A stretch of DNA of 64,000 nucleotides, from contig JANRIR010000021.1 of NCBI GenBank assembly GCA_033764725.1, forward strand, positions 62,001 to 126,000, written 5' to 3'. The notes beneath the pieces were generated by a model. That model saw only the letters and a program-made list of their open reading frames with translations. It had not been told where the DNA came from and ran no database searches. Source of the stretch: RI-43 sp033764725 (GTDB taxonomy: Bacteria > Pseudomonadota > Alphaproteobacteria > Caulobacterales > Aquidulcibacteraceae). The position numbers and the translations under genes are program-made. Below, in pieces: positions 32,412 to 39,513 of the stretch (position 1 is its first letter; each line of letters begins with the position of its first letter).

Positions 32412-33046
32412 GCTTGCGCGCGGACCATGAAGTGATCGCCATGATGGTGCGCGACGGCGCGTCTGTGCTCGATGTCGGCTGCGGCGATGGCGTGCTGATC
32501 GAGATGCTGCAACGCACGCGCGCGGCGCGCGTGCGCGGCCTGGAGATTTCGCAGGCGGGCGTGAACGCCTGCGTCGCGAAGGGCTTGTCGGTGGTGCAGG
32601 GCGACGCCGATCGCGACCTTGAATACTACCCCGACCGCGCCTTCGATTACGTGATCCTCTCGAAGACGATCCAGGCGGTGCGCCATCCGCGCGACGTGCT
32701 CAACCAGCTCGCCCGCATCGCGCACCGCGCGATCGTGTCATTCCCGAATTTCGGTCACTGGCGCGTGCGCTTCTCGCTGATGTCGCAAGGACGCATGCCG
32801 AACACGCCGTCATTGCCGTCGCGCTGGTGCGAGACGGAAAATCTGCATTTGTGCACGGTGCGCGATTTCGCCGAATTGGCGCAGGAAAGCGGCCTGGCGA
32901 TCGAGCGCGCCGTGCCGATCTCGCATGGCCGCGCCGGCGCGCCCTTCGCGCGCACCCTGTGGCGGGCGAACTGGTTCGCCGAGGAGGCGGTGTTTCTCCT
33001 GGCGCGCAACGATGCAGCGCAGGATGCCAGCAGCGCCGACGCTTGA
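32408..33046 (+). CDS. metW: Methionine biosynthesis protein MetW
   Basis: A 212-residue protein with a SAM-binding-type fold: SVLDVGCGDGVLIEMLQ (residues about 18-34), GLEISQAGVNACVAKGLSV, and the MetW-specific FDYVILSKTIQAVRHPRDVL, then SFPNFGHWRVRFSLMSQGRM and NLHLCTVRDF. MetW is translated with MetX in many proteobacteria and is needed for, or stabilises, MetX activity. The four-base overlap fits. It ends six bases from the convergent PII gene. Confidence 0.95.
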   Translation: MSLRADHEVIAMMVRDGASVLDVGCGDGVLIEMLQRTRAARVRGLEISQAGVNACVAKGLSVVQGDADRDLEYYPDRAFDYVILSKTIQAVRHPRDVLNQLARIAHRAIVSFPNFGHWRVRFSLMSQGRMPNTPSLPSRWCETENLHLCTVRDFAELAQESGLAIERAVPISHGRAGAPFARTLWRANWFAEEAVFLLARNDAAQDASSADA

Positions 33047-33052
33047 TTGGGT

Positions 33053-33397
33053 TCAGCCGCCGATCGCCTGCTCGCCGCGTTCGCCGGTGCGGATGCGCAG
33101 CACGGAATCGAGGTCCGACACCCAGATCTTGCCGTCGCCGATCTTGCCGGTTTTGGCCGCCTGCGCGACAGCGTCGCTCGCGCGCTCGACCATCGCGGCT
33201 TCCAGCACGACCTCGATCTTCACCTTGGGCAGAAGCTTCACTTCGTACTCTGCGCCGCGATAGACTTCCGTCTTGCCCTTTTGGCGCCCGAAGCCGCGCA
33301 CTTCCGTCACGGTCAAGCCCGCCGCGCCGCATTCTTTCAGCGCGTCGATGACGGCGTCGAGCCGGCTGGGCTTGATGATGGCGGTCAACAATTTCAT
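33053..33397 (-). CDS. glnB: PII family nitrogen regulatory protein
   Basis: A 114-residue PII signal protein from the ATG at 33397 (MKLLTAIIKPSRLDAVIDAL). The T-loop GFGRQKGKTEVYRGAEYEVK includes the Tyr of RGAEY that is uridylylated in proteobacteria. The C-terminal signature is GKIWVSDLDSVLRIRTGERG. PII senses 2-oxoglutarate/ATP and controls glutamine synthetase and other nitrogen functions. No glnA or amtB is adjacent, so GlnB versus GlnK cannot be told from context. It stands alone between metW and a methyltransferase. Confidence 0.93.
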   Translation of the reverse strand: MKLLTAIIKPSRLDAVIDALKECGAAGLTVTEVRGFGRQKGKTEVYRGAEYEVKLLPKVKIEVVLEAAMVERASDAVAQAAKTGKIGDGKIWVSDLDSVLRIRTGERGEQAIGG

Positions 33398-33436
33398 GGC
33401 GCAGCGTCCGCACAAAAACGAACTGTCATGAAAACA

Positions 33437-34180
33437 TCATCGCACGCGCGTGGGCAAGTCGGTTTTGGCCGCTGGAATCGGCTGCGCGCTGCGCAGGGGC
33501 GCGCGGCTCGGCGCGCGCGGCGGCTCGGCGGCGAGGCGCTTGGTCGCCTCCATCAGGATCAACCCGCCGAACGCCGGCCACAGCGTTTCGCCGAGGCGCT
33601 CGATCATGTCGGCGCCCTTGAGCAGCGGTCCCCATGACCAGGGCGGCGCATAGAGCGCCCGCGCCGACGCCACGCGCAGAAACATCGCATCGTCGAGCAG
33701 ATCGGCGAGCTGCGTGCGCGAAAATGGGCGGCCGTGACCGAACGGCGTTTGATCGGCCCGCGCCCAGAGGCCCGAGCGGTTGGCGGCGATGACGATGAGG
33801 CGCCCCTCCGGCGCCATGACGCGCCAGATCTCGCGCAGAAAGGCGCGCGGGTTGGCCGCCTCCTCCAACGCATGCGCGATCAGCACGCGATCGAACACCG
33901 CATCCATCAACGGCAGCCGCGCTTCTTCCGTCAGCACGAGCGCAGCCTTGCCGTCGCGCGGCCAGGCTTGCGCGCCGTGCTGCGCGGGCGCTGCGGCGAT
34001 CACGCGGCGCGCGCTGGCGCGATAGCGCTCCAGATACGGCGCCGCAAAGCCGACGCCGAGCATGTCGCGCCCGGCCGCGTCGGGCCAGGCGGCGGCGAGC
34101 CGGCGCGTCGCCTGGCGCTGGACGACGCCGCCGAGGGCCGAGGCGTAGAACGCCTGAAGGGTTTCGCTATCGACTCGCAT
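33437..34180 (-). CDS. Class I SAM-dependent methyltransferase-like protein
   Basis: A protein of 247 residues (ATG at 34180; another at 34189 three codons earlier). The N-terminus MRVDSETLQAFYASALGGVV and the segment MLGVGFAAPYLERYR form the SAM-binding region, though the usual GxGxG is reduced to GVGFAAP. PLMDAVFDRVLIAHALEEAA, ANPRAFLREIWRVMAPEGRL and VIAANRSGLWARADQTPFGH fit the methyltransferase_11 fold. The tail is Pro/Ala/Arg-rich. It is divergent from gloB, a conserved alphaproteobacterial pairing. Substrate unknown. Confidence 0.85.
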   Translation of the reverse strand: MRVDSETLQAFYASALGGVVQRQATRRLAAAWPDAAGRDMLGVGFAAPYLERYRASARRVIAAAPAQHGAQAWPRDGKAALVLTEEARLPLMDAVFDRVLIAHALEEAANPRAFLREIWRVMAPEGRLIVIAANRSGLWARADQTPFGHGRPFSRTQLADLLDDAMFLRVASARALYAPPWSWGPLLKGADMIERLGETLWPAFGGLILMEATKRLAAEPPRAPSRAPLRSAQPIPAAKTDLPTRVR

Positions 34181-34229
34181 GCCCGGCACGGTTTTGGACT
34201 TGAAGGCGCAGACGCGCTAACTTCATCGC

Positions 34230-34991
34230 ATGCTTCAAGTTTATCAATTTCCTTGCCTGGCCGACAATTACGGCTTCCTGGCGCACGATCCCGCCACGGG
34301 CGAGACCGCGACCATCGACACGCCGGACGCCGACGCCATCCTCGCCGCCGCGGCGGACAAAGGCTGGCGCATCACCCAAATCTGGAACACGCACTGGCAC
34401 CCCGACCATGCCGGCGGCAACGCGGCGATCAAGGCCGCCACCGGCGCCCTCGTCACCGGCCCCGCCGAAGTGGCGCGCATCGGGCAGGCGCCGGACCGCG
34501 TGGTGACCGAAGGCGACACGGTCGCGCTCGGCGGTCTGGTCGCGCGCGTGCTCGATGTCGGCGGCCACACGCTGGGCCACGTGGCGTTCGTGTTCGACGA
34601 CGAGAAGATCGGCTTCGTCGGCGACGCCCTGTTCGCGCTCGGCTGCGGACGGCTGTTCGAGGGCACGCCGCAGCAGATGTGGGCGAGCCTGCAGAAGATC
34701 GCCGCCTTGCCGGACGAGGCGACGCTCTATTGCGCGCACGAATACACGCAATCCAATGCGCGCTTCGCGTTGAGCGTGGACGGCGACAATCCCGCCCTCG
34801 CCGCCCGGGCGCGCGAGATCGACGCGCTGCGCGCGCGTAATGCGCCGACTGTGCCGATGACGCTCGCGATCGAAAAACAGACCAATCCGTTCCTGCGCGC
34901 GCCGGCGTTCAAGGCGCAGCTCGGCCTCGCCGATCAGCCCGATTGGGCGGCCTTCGCCGAAGTGCGCAAACGCAAGGATAATTTCGCATGA
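34230..34991 (+). CDS. gloB: Hydroxyacylglutathione hydrolase (glyoxalase II)
   Basis: Releases D-lactate and glutathione from S-lactoylglutathione. The 253-residue metallo-beta-lactamase-fold protein has the THWHPDHAGG metal motif (THxHxDH, residues about 54-63), DVGGHTLGHVAFVF, GDALFALGCGRLFEG and the C-terminal HAGH domain with CAHEYTQSNARFAL and KQTNPFLRAPAF. Start MLQVYQFPCLADNYGFL is the family norm. It overlaps the cupin gene by four bases. Confidence 0.95.
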   Translation: MLQVYQFPCLADNYGFLAHDPATGETATIDTPDADAILAAAADKGWRITQIWNTHWHPDHAGGNAAIKAATGALVTGPAEVARIGQAPDRVVTEGDTVALGGLVARVLDVGGHTLGHVAFVFDDEKIGFVGDALFALGCGRLFEGTPQQMWASLQKIAALPDEATLYCAHEYTQSNARFALSVDGDNPALAARAREIDALRARNAPTVPMTLAIEKQTNPFLRAPAFKAQLGLADQPDWAAFAEVRKRKDNFA

Positions 34992-35431
34992 TCGGGCGCG
35001 GCGCCGGCGATCTCGGCGCGCGCGAAATCATCCGCATGCTCGGCATGCAGCCGCATCCCGAGGGCGGCCACTATGTCGAGACCTTTCGGGCGCCCGCGGC
35101 GCCAGGAGTGCGGCCGGCCTGCACGGCGATCTATTTCCTCCTGCAGGTCGATGAGGTTTCGCACTGGCACCGCGTCGATGCGGTGGAGACATGGGCCTGG
35201 CACGCCGGCGCGCCGCTGGCGCTGAGCATCTCGGAAAACGGCGTCGATGCGCGCGCGGTCCATCTCGGCCCCGATCTGCGCGCCGGGCAGCGCCCGCTGG
35301 CGGTCGTGCCGGCGCACGCCTGGCAGGCGGCGGAGAGCCTCGGCGCGTGGACGCTTGTCTCCTGCGTGGTCGCGCCGGGGTTCGATTTCGCAGGCTTTAC
35401 GCTCGCCCCGCTGGACTGGCGGCCGGGGTGA
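34988..35431 (+). CDS. Cupin domain protein (DUF985 type)
   Basis: A 147-residue protein with the DUF985/cupin_5 pattern: AREIIRMLGMQPHPEGGHYV, TAIYFLLQVDEVSHWHRVDA with two metal-type His, ETWAWHAGAPLALSI and VVPAHAWQAAESLGAWTLVS, ending CVVAPGFDFAGFTLA. The family is a single-domain cupin with a buried pocket; its substrate is not established. It overlaps gloB by four bases, which suggests a link with detoxification. It is followed by ccdAB after 31 bases. Confidence 0.9.
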   Translation: MIGRGAGDLGAREIIRMLGMQPHPEGGHYVETFRAPAAPGVRPACTAIYFLLQVDEVSHWHRVDAVETWAWHAGAPLALSISENGVDARAVHLGPDLRAGQRPLAVVPAHAWQAAESLGAWTLVSCVVAPGFDFAGFTLAPLDWRPG

Positions 35432-35448
35432 AGCGATCAACGCTTCGT

Positions 35449-35459
35449 GCTAGACTAGC
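35449..35459 (+). promoter_or_regulatory. GCTAG-A-CTAGC palindrome before ccdA
   Basis: An 11-base perfect palindrome four bases before the ccdA ATG, containing TAGACT (35451-35456), a possible -10 box. A likely site for auto-repression by the CcdA-CcdB complex. The ATG follows so closely that the message may lack a leader. Confidence 0.45.
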
Positions 35460-35462
35460 GAC

Positions 35463-35714
35463 ATGGCGACCGAAACGATCGACGATATTGACCCCGACAC
35501 GCTGGCGGGCCTGCGTGACGCCGGCATCGATCCTGCGCTCTACCTCAAGCGGCGCGCTGAACTGCGGGCGTGGCGGCGATCGTCGGAGGACGAGGCCAAG
35601 CTCGCGCGCGAGCAGGCGGCGCTGGCGCCGCTGATGGCGGCCTATGCACGGCATATTCAACAAAACGGCCTTTGGTACGAAGCGCTCGAGGAAACAGCGT
35701 CAGACGTCAATTGA
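35463..35714 (+). CDS. ccdA: CcdA-like antitoxin
   Basis: An 83-residue acidic/helical protein placed directly in front of a CcdB-like toxin gene. MATETIDDIDPDTLAGLRDA could be a divergent N-terminal DNA-binding part. The C-terminal half, DEAKLAREQAALAPLMAAYA and RHIQQNGLWYEAL, has the shape of the CcdA toxin-binding tail. The identity rests mostly on the partner. The stop is immediately followed by the toxin ATG. Confidence 0.7.
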   Translation: MATETIDDIDPDTLAGLRDAGIDPALYLKRRAELRAWRRSSEDEAKLAREQAALAPLMAAYARHIQQNGLWYEALEETASDVN

Positions 35715-36026
35715 ATGCGCCAGTATGACGTCGTCGCGCCGCCGCGTCGCATCGGCCGGCCCTTTCTGGTCGTGCTGCAGCATGAGCGCGCCGGATATCA
35801 CACCACGATCGCTGTCGCGCCGCTCATCAGGCCGCTGCCCGCGCGCGGATCAAACCTGATCCTGACGCCGATTGTGCCCGTGCTCGGCGTTCCCATGCAA
35901 TTGATGATCCCGGAGCTCACGCACATCGCCCCCGCTCATGTTCGCGGCGAGGCGATCGATAATCTGGACGCGCATGCATACGCGATCATGGCGGCGCTTG
36001 ATCACCTATTTTCGGCGGCGGGATGA
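35715..36026 (+). CDS. ccdB: CcdB-like gyrase-poison toxin
   Basis: A 103-residue protein with the CcdB fold pattern: MRQYDVVAPPRRIGRPFLVV at the N-terminus, TIAVAPLIRP, LTPIVPVLGVPMQLMIPELT, then AHVRGEAIDNLDAHAYAIMA and ALDHLFSA at the C-terminus. CcdB poisons DNA gyrase, with its last three residues important; here they read AAG, unlike the WGI of plasmid F. Directly downstream of ccdA with no gap. Activity cannot be inferred from sequence alone. Confidence 0.82.
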   Translation: MRQYDVVAPPRRIGRPFLVVLQHERAGYHTTIAVAPLIRPLPARGSNLILTPIVPVLGVPMQLMIPELTHIAPAHVRGEAIDNLDAHAYAIMAALDHLFSAAG

Positions 36027-36029
36027 CGC

Positions 36030-36791
36030 TCAGCGTTCCGGGCCCGCCGTCTCGCCGCTCAGCACCGCGCGGACGGTCGAGGATGACGGCCGGCCGGCAT
36101 AGCCCATTTGCGGCGCGATCACGACCAGCAGCGTGTCGCCGCGCACGGCCACGCCGGGCTCGGGGCCCGCGGCGATGATCACGCGGCGGATGCCGGCCTC
36201 CGGCACCGCGGCCACGCCTTGGGCGACGCGCTCGGCGGCGTCGAGGAACAGGCCCTCATAGCCCGTGACCGCCGCCGGCGCCTCGAAGGCCACGGGCCGG
36301 CCGACGGCGCGCGCCAGCCCGACCTGAACCTGGCGCATGCGCGCCTGATAAAGCTGCGGCGCAGCGCGCGGCGGGGCGATCGGCGCGGCGGCGGCGACCT
36401 CGGACACCGGCGCGCCGGTGCGGTTGGCGCGGGTATAGACGGTGATCCCGCCGTGCGGCGTGACGCGCAGCATCACGCCGCCGTCCTCGGTGCGGTAGAT
36501 TTCATCGCCGCGCGTGCCGGCCACCGGGCGCAGCACGTGCACCTCCGGATCGCCCTCGAACTGCACCAGGGCCGCGCGGCCGCCGGAGCGGTCGAACACG
36601 AAGCGGACGGCGCCGTCCGGGGTGGCGTAGCGGGCGGCGCGAACGTCGTTGCGCATCAGCCCTTGCAGCAGCGGCGAGGCGCTCTGCTGCTGGGCGCTGG
36701 CGTTCTGGGCGCCGACCGCGCTGAGGCCGAGGGCGGCCGCCATGGCGCCGACGGCCTTGAGGGGATGGGTGCGGGCGACTCGGGCGCTCAT
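36030..36791 (-). CDS. DUF4908 domain-containing exported protein
   Basis: A protein of 253 residues from the ATG at 36791 with a signal peptide (hydrophobic about 8-32, cleavage near QNASAQ). The mature part has GAVRFVFDRSGGRAALVQFE, GDPEVHVLRPVAGTRGDEIY and VMLRVTPHGGITVYT, which is the DUF4908 pattern known mainly from Caulobacterales. The C-terminal part recalls a conserved DAAERVAQGVAAVPEAGIRR region. Function unknown, probably periplasmic. It converges on ccdB, with three bases between stops. Confidence 0.8.
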   Translation of the reverse strand: MSARVARTHPLKAVGAMAAALGLSAVGAQNASAQQQSASPLLQGLMRNDVRAARYATPDGAVRFVFDRSGGRAALVQFEGDPEVHVLRPVAGTRGDEIYRTEDGGVMLRVTPHGGITVYTRANRTGAPVSEVAAAAPIAPPRAAPQLYQARMRQVQVGLARAVGRPVAFEAPAAVTGYEGLFLDAAERVAQGVAAVPEAGIRRVIIAAGPEPGVAVRGDTLLVVIAPQMGYAGRPSSSTVRAVLSGETAGPER

Positions 36792-36887
36792 GAAGTCCGC
36801 GTCATGCCGCCCGAGTCGGGCGCTTTTGCGGCGCGTAGCAGCCATTTCGCATCAGTGTGGCGCCCGGATCACGGCAATCCGGCGTGA

Positions 36888-37772
36888 TCACGGCGGCGGC
36901 GGGGCCGACTGGCCGGCCTTGAGGGTCTGAATCTCGTTCCGCAGCGCGGCGAGCTCATCCAGGATGCGGCGCTGGACGGCGGCGGCGTCCTCCTGGGCGG
37001 AGGCCAGATCGCCGACGCCGACCTCGATATCCGCCACGTCCTCGCGGATTTCCTGGGTCACCACGTCACGCGTGGCCTGCACCGCATCGACAATCACCCC
37101 AATGAACAGGTTCAGCACGGCGAAGGCCGCAATCACCGTGAACCCGATCAGGAAGGCCCAGGCGAAGGGATATTGCGCGTCCAGCCGCACCACCGTGTCG
37201 CCCCAGCCGTCGAACTGCGTCAGCGCGAACAGCGACAGCGCGCTCTGGCCGAGATTGCCGAAGCCTTCCGCGTCGCGGAACAGCGTCGTGGCCATCACCG
37301 CGCCGATGTAAAACACCACGCCCAGCACGGCCATTGTGGCCAGGATGCCGGGCATCGCGCCGAACAGCGCCTCGACCACGCGCCGCATCTGCGGCACTGC
37401 GCTGATTAAACGGAACACGCGGACCACGCGGAGCGTCCGCAGCGCCGAGATCGCCGGATTAGTGGCGACATAGGCGATGCCCACGACCAGCACGTCGAAC
37501 CAGTTCCAGCCGCTGGAGAAATACCGCCGCGGCCCCTGGGCCAGGAATTCCAGCACCAGCTCGATGGTGAAGATGGTCAGGAAGATCGTGTCGGCCTGTT
37601 CGATCAGGCCGTGCCAGGGATTGGCCTCGCCGTAGTGCGCGTCGACGCCAAGCGCGATGGCGTTGAGGATGATGCAGACGAGGATGAAGTTCTGGAACAG
37701 CCAGCTCTCGGTGATGACGGCGACGAATCGCAATCCGCCCGATGTGCGCGCCGCCGCCTTGGCTTGGACCAT
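36888..37772 (-). CDS. Voltage-gated cation channel, NaChBac/BacNav family
   Basis: A protein of 294 residues (ATG at 37772; another at 37790) with six transmembrane segments. The S4 voltage sensor is ALRTLRVVRVFRLIS, with four Arg at every third position. The pore loop FALTQFDGWGDTVVR (bases about 37197-37220 for TQFDGWGD) stands where NaChBac has TLESWAS. Here the key acidic residue is Asp, the next position is Gly, and an Asp follows at the outer position, a calcium-channel-like pattern. S6 is AFLIGFTVIAAFAVLNLFIGV, followed by a coiled-coil tail (RRILDELAALRNEIQTLKAG), as in bacterial channels that form tetramers. Confidence 0.92.
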   Translation of the reverse strand: MVQAKAAARTSGGLRFVAVITESWLFQNFILVCIILNAIALGVDAHYGEANPWHGLIEQADTIFLTIFTIELVLEFLAQGPRRYFSSGWNWFDVLVVGIAYVATNPAISALRTLRVVRVFRLISAVPQMRRVVEALFGAMPGILATMAVLGVVFYIGAVMATTLFRDAEGFGNLGQSALSLFALTQFDGWGDTVVRLDAQYPFAWAFLIGFTVIAAFAVLNLFIGVIVDAVQATRDVVTQEIREDVADIEVGVGDLASAQEDAAAVQRRILDELAALRNEIQTLKAGQSAPPPP

Positions 37773-37878
37773 GATCGTCCGCTCCCGCATGCCGCGACGC
37801 CCTCACGCCGCTGCAGCACTCCTAGCGCACCCGTTCGAAGGCGCAATGTTGCGTTAAGGAGAATAAACCCGGCGAGGC

Positions 37879-38508
37879 CTAGCCGACCGGCGCGGACGCC
37901 GCTTGCGCCGATCGCATGTCGGCGGGGCGATCGGCGATGAAGCCGCGCACGGCATAGGTGCGCGCGCCCCAATGGCCGCCCGGCACGTGCCAGACCTGGA
38001 CTTGGCTCCAATCGCCGGCGGCCGACACGTCGCGCACCGGCACGCCGCGGGTGATTTCGCCGCGATTGAGCCAATTGGCGTGGTCGACCAGGATCATCCG
38101 CTCCGAGACGATCTCGCGCACGACAGCGACATGGCCCCGATTGGGATTGTTGAAGCCGCGCATGACGATCACCGCGCCTTCCTCCGGCGCACGGCCGCGC
38201 TCATAGCGGCCGGCCGCCTGCGCCCACCAGGTCGAGGCGTCGCCGTAAATCGACACGCCCGACGCCTCGCGCGCAAACGGCACGCATTGCAGCCGCGGAC
38301 CGGCGGCGTTGAGCGAGGGCGCCGGCTCGAACGCGGAATCGGGCAGCCGCGCGAACGCGCTCGGCGGCGCCACGGCGTAGGGCGACGGTTCGCCCGGGGC
38401 GACCTCGGTCGCGGATGCGTCGATCGAGAACGGCGTCACCGCCAGCGCCTCGGCCCCTGACGGAGCCCCGGCGGCCAGCGCAGTCGCTGCGATGACGAAT
38501 GAACGCAT
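37879..38508 (-). CDS. Secreted CHAP-domain protein (putative peptidoglycan hydrolase), copy 1
   Basis: A protein of 209 residues from the ATG at 38508 (or 214 from 38523) with a signal peptide (FVIAATALAAGAPSGAEA). The CHAP domain starts at LQCVPFAREASGVSIYGDAS, with the catalytic Cys, then TWWAQAAGRYERG, VIVMRGFNNPNRGHVAVVRE with the catalytic His, and ILVDHANWLNRGEI. CHAP enzymes are cysteine amidases or endopeptidases of peptidoglycan. A perfect CtrA-type box lies 51-67 bases upstream of the start, oriented towards it. A paralogue follows at 38678-39253. Confidence 0.9.
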   Translation of the reverse strand: MRSFVIAATALAAGAPSGAEALAVTPFSIDASATEVAPGEPSPYAVAPPSAFARLPDSAFEPAPSLNAAGPRLQCVPFAREASGVSIYGDASTWWAQAAGRYERGRAPEEGAVIVMRGFNNPNRGHVAVVREIVSERMILVDHANWLNRGEITRGVPVRDVSAAGDWSQVQVWHVPGGHWGARTYAVRGFIADRPADMRSAQAASAPVG

Positions 38509-38558
38509 GAGAAACCTAAACAAGGTTGATCCTTGTGAACGCTAAAAAGTCCGCGGGT

Positions 38559-38575
38559 GGTTAAAGTATGCTTAA
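38559..38575 (-). promoter_or_regulatory. CtrA box TTAA-N7-TTAACC
   Basis: Read on the minus strand: TTAAGCATACTTTAACC, a perfect match to TTAA-N7-TTAAC(C), ending 51 bases before the ATG at 38508. It lies in an AT-rich stretch, unusual in this GC-rich window. It would place the CHAP gene under control of the cell-cycle regulator CtrA. Confidence 0.75.
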
Positions 38576-38677
38576 GGCGAAGACAATCTAGCCGATGACT
38601 ATAGTTAACAGGCGCGTGGTTGAACTGGTTAATTTGAGTAGAGTGTGGCGTCTGTGTTTACAAACCTTGCAGTCTTG

Positions 38678-39253
38678 TCATGAAACGGCGTCGGCCCAGG
38701 CGGGTCGGGGCAAGATGAAGCCGTGCGCGGGATAGCGCCGCGCGCCCCAGGCCTCGGTCGGGATGTGCCAGACGCGCACTTCGCTCCAATCATTGTCCGG
38801 CGACACGTCGATGACCGGCACGCGCACCATGACTTCGCCCGTGTTCAGCCAATTGGCCTGGTCGATGCGGATTTCCCGCGCCGAGATCACGGCCGTCACC
38901 ACCGCGACATGGCCGCGGTTCGGCCCGGCATAGGAATGCAGCACCAGAACGGCGCCCGGTTCCGGCGTCCGCGATCGGGCGTATCGCCCCTCCGCCTGGG
39001 CCCACCAGGTGTGCGCGTCGCCCCAGATCGCCACGCCGGAGACCTCGCGCGCGAACGGCACGCATTGCAGCGGCGGCCGGTCGCGCAGGATGCGCGGGGC
39101 GTCTTCCGGATCGAGGCGCGGCCCGGGCTGGATCGGCCCAATGGGCGGCCCGCCGGCCATGGGCGGCGGATAAGCGTAGGGCGTGGTTGCACAGGCTGCG
39201 AGCGTTGCCAGCGCGGCGCAGGCGGCGGCGGTGCGGACTGTGTGGCGCAGCAT
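38678..39253 (-). CDS. CHAP-domain lipoprotein, copy 2
   Basis: A 191-residue paralogue of the preceding CHAP protein. It has a lipoprotein signal, MLRHTVRTAAACAALATLAA followed by the lipid Cys (LAAC), then a Pro/Gly-rich linker (YPPPMAGGPPIGPIQPGPRL). The CHAP domain is LQCVPFAREVSGVAIWGDAH, TWWAQAEGRYARSR, LHSYAGPNRGHVAVVTAVIS and IRIDQANWLNTGEV. Unlike copy 1 it is membrane-attached. No CtrA box is seen in front of it. The two likely arose by tandem duplication and split location: one secreted, one anchored. Confidence 0.9.
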   Translation of the reverse strand: MLRHTVRTAAACAALATLAACATTPYAYPPPMAGGPPIGPIQPGPRLDPEDAPRILRDRPPLQCVPFAREVSGVAIWGDAHTWWAQAEGRYARSRTPEPGAVLVLHSYAGPNRGHVAVVTAVISAREIRIDQANWLNTGEVMVRVPVIDVSPDNDWSEVRVWHIPTEAWGARRYPAHGFILPRPAWADAVS

Positions 39254-39324
39254 CGGAGAGCCCCGGCGACGAGATGCGCCGTGCCTAGCCCATCACCCCA
39301 AACGCTGCGTGAATGACGAATTGG

Positions 39325-39444
39325 TCAGGCGCGAGCGGATGAGGCCCCCGCCTCGACCTGCGCGGGCGGGGCCGAGAGATCGCCCGCCATGCCCAGCAGC
39401 ACCGACAAAGCCGTAATCACCAACGACAGCGCAATCGTCCGCAT
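39325..39444 (-). CDS. Possible 39-residue exported peptide
   Basis: An open frame of 39 codons, MRTIALSLVITALSVLLGMA then GDLSAPPAQVEAGASSARA, with GGGAGG-like ribosome-site sequence (GGGAGG, about 7-12 bases upstream). It has a hydrophobic N-terminal helix and a short polar tail, so it could be a small membrane or secreted peptide. It lies between metH part 2 and the CHAP lipoprotein gene in the same direction. Support is limited to the ribosome site and hydrophobic helix. Confidence 0.45.
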   Translation of the reverse strand: MRTIALSLVITALSVLLGMAGDLSAPPAQVEAGASSARA

Positions 39445-39513
39445 GCTTCAGCCTCCCAGGGCTGAGCATGGGTCGAGTCGCGCGCAGGTCGAATGGCGGG
39501 ACCAAAAGGCCGT

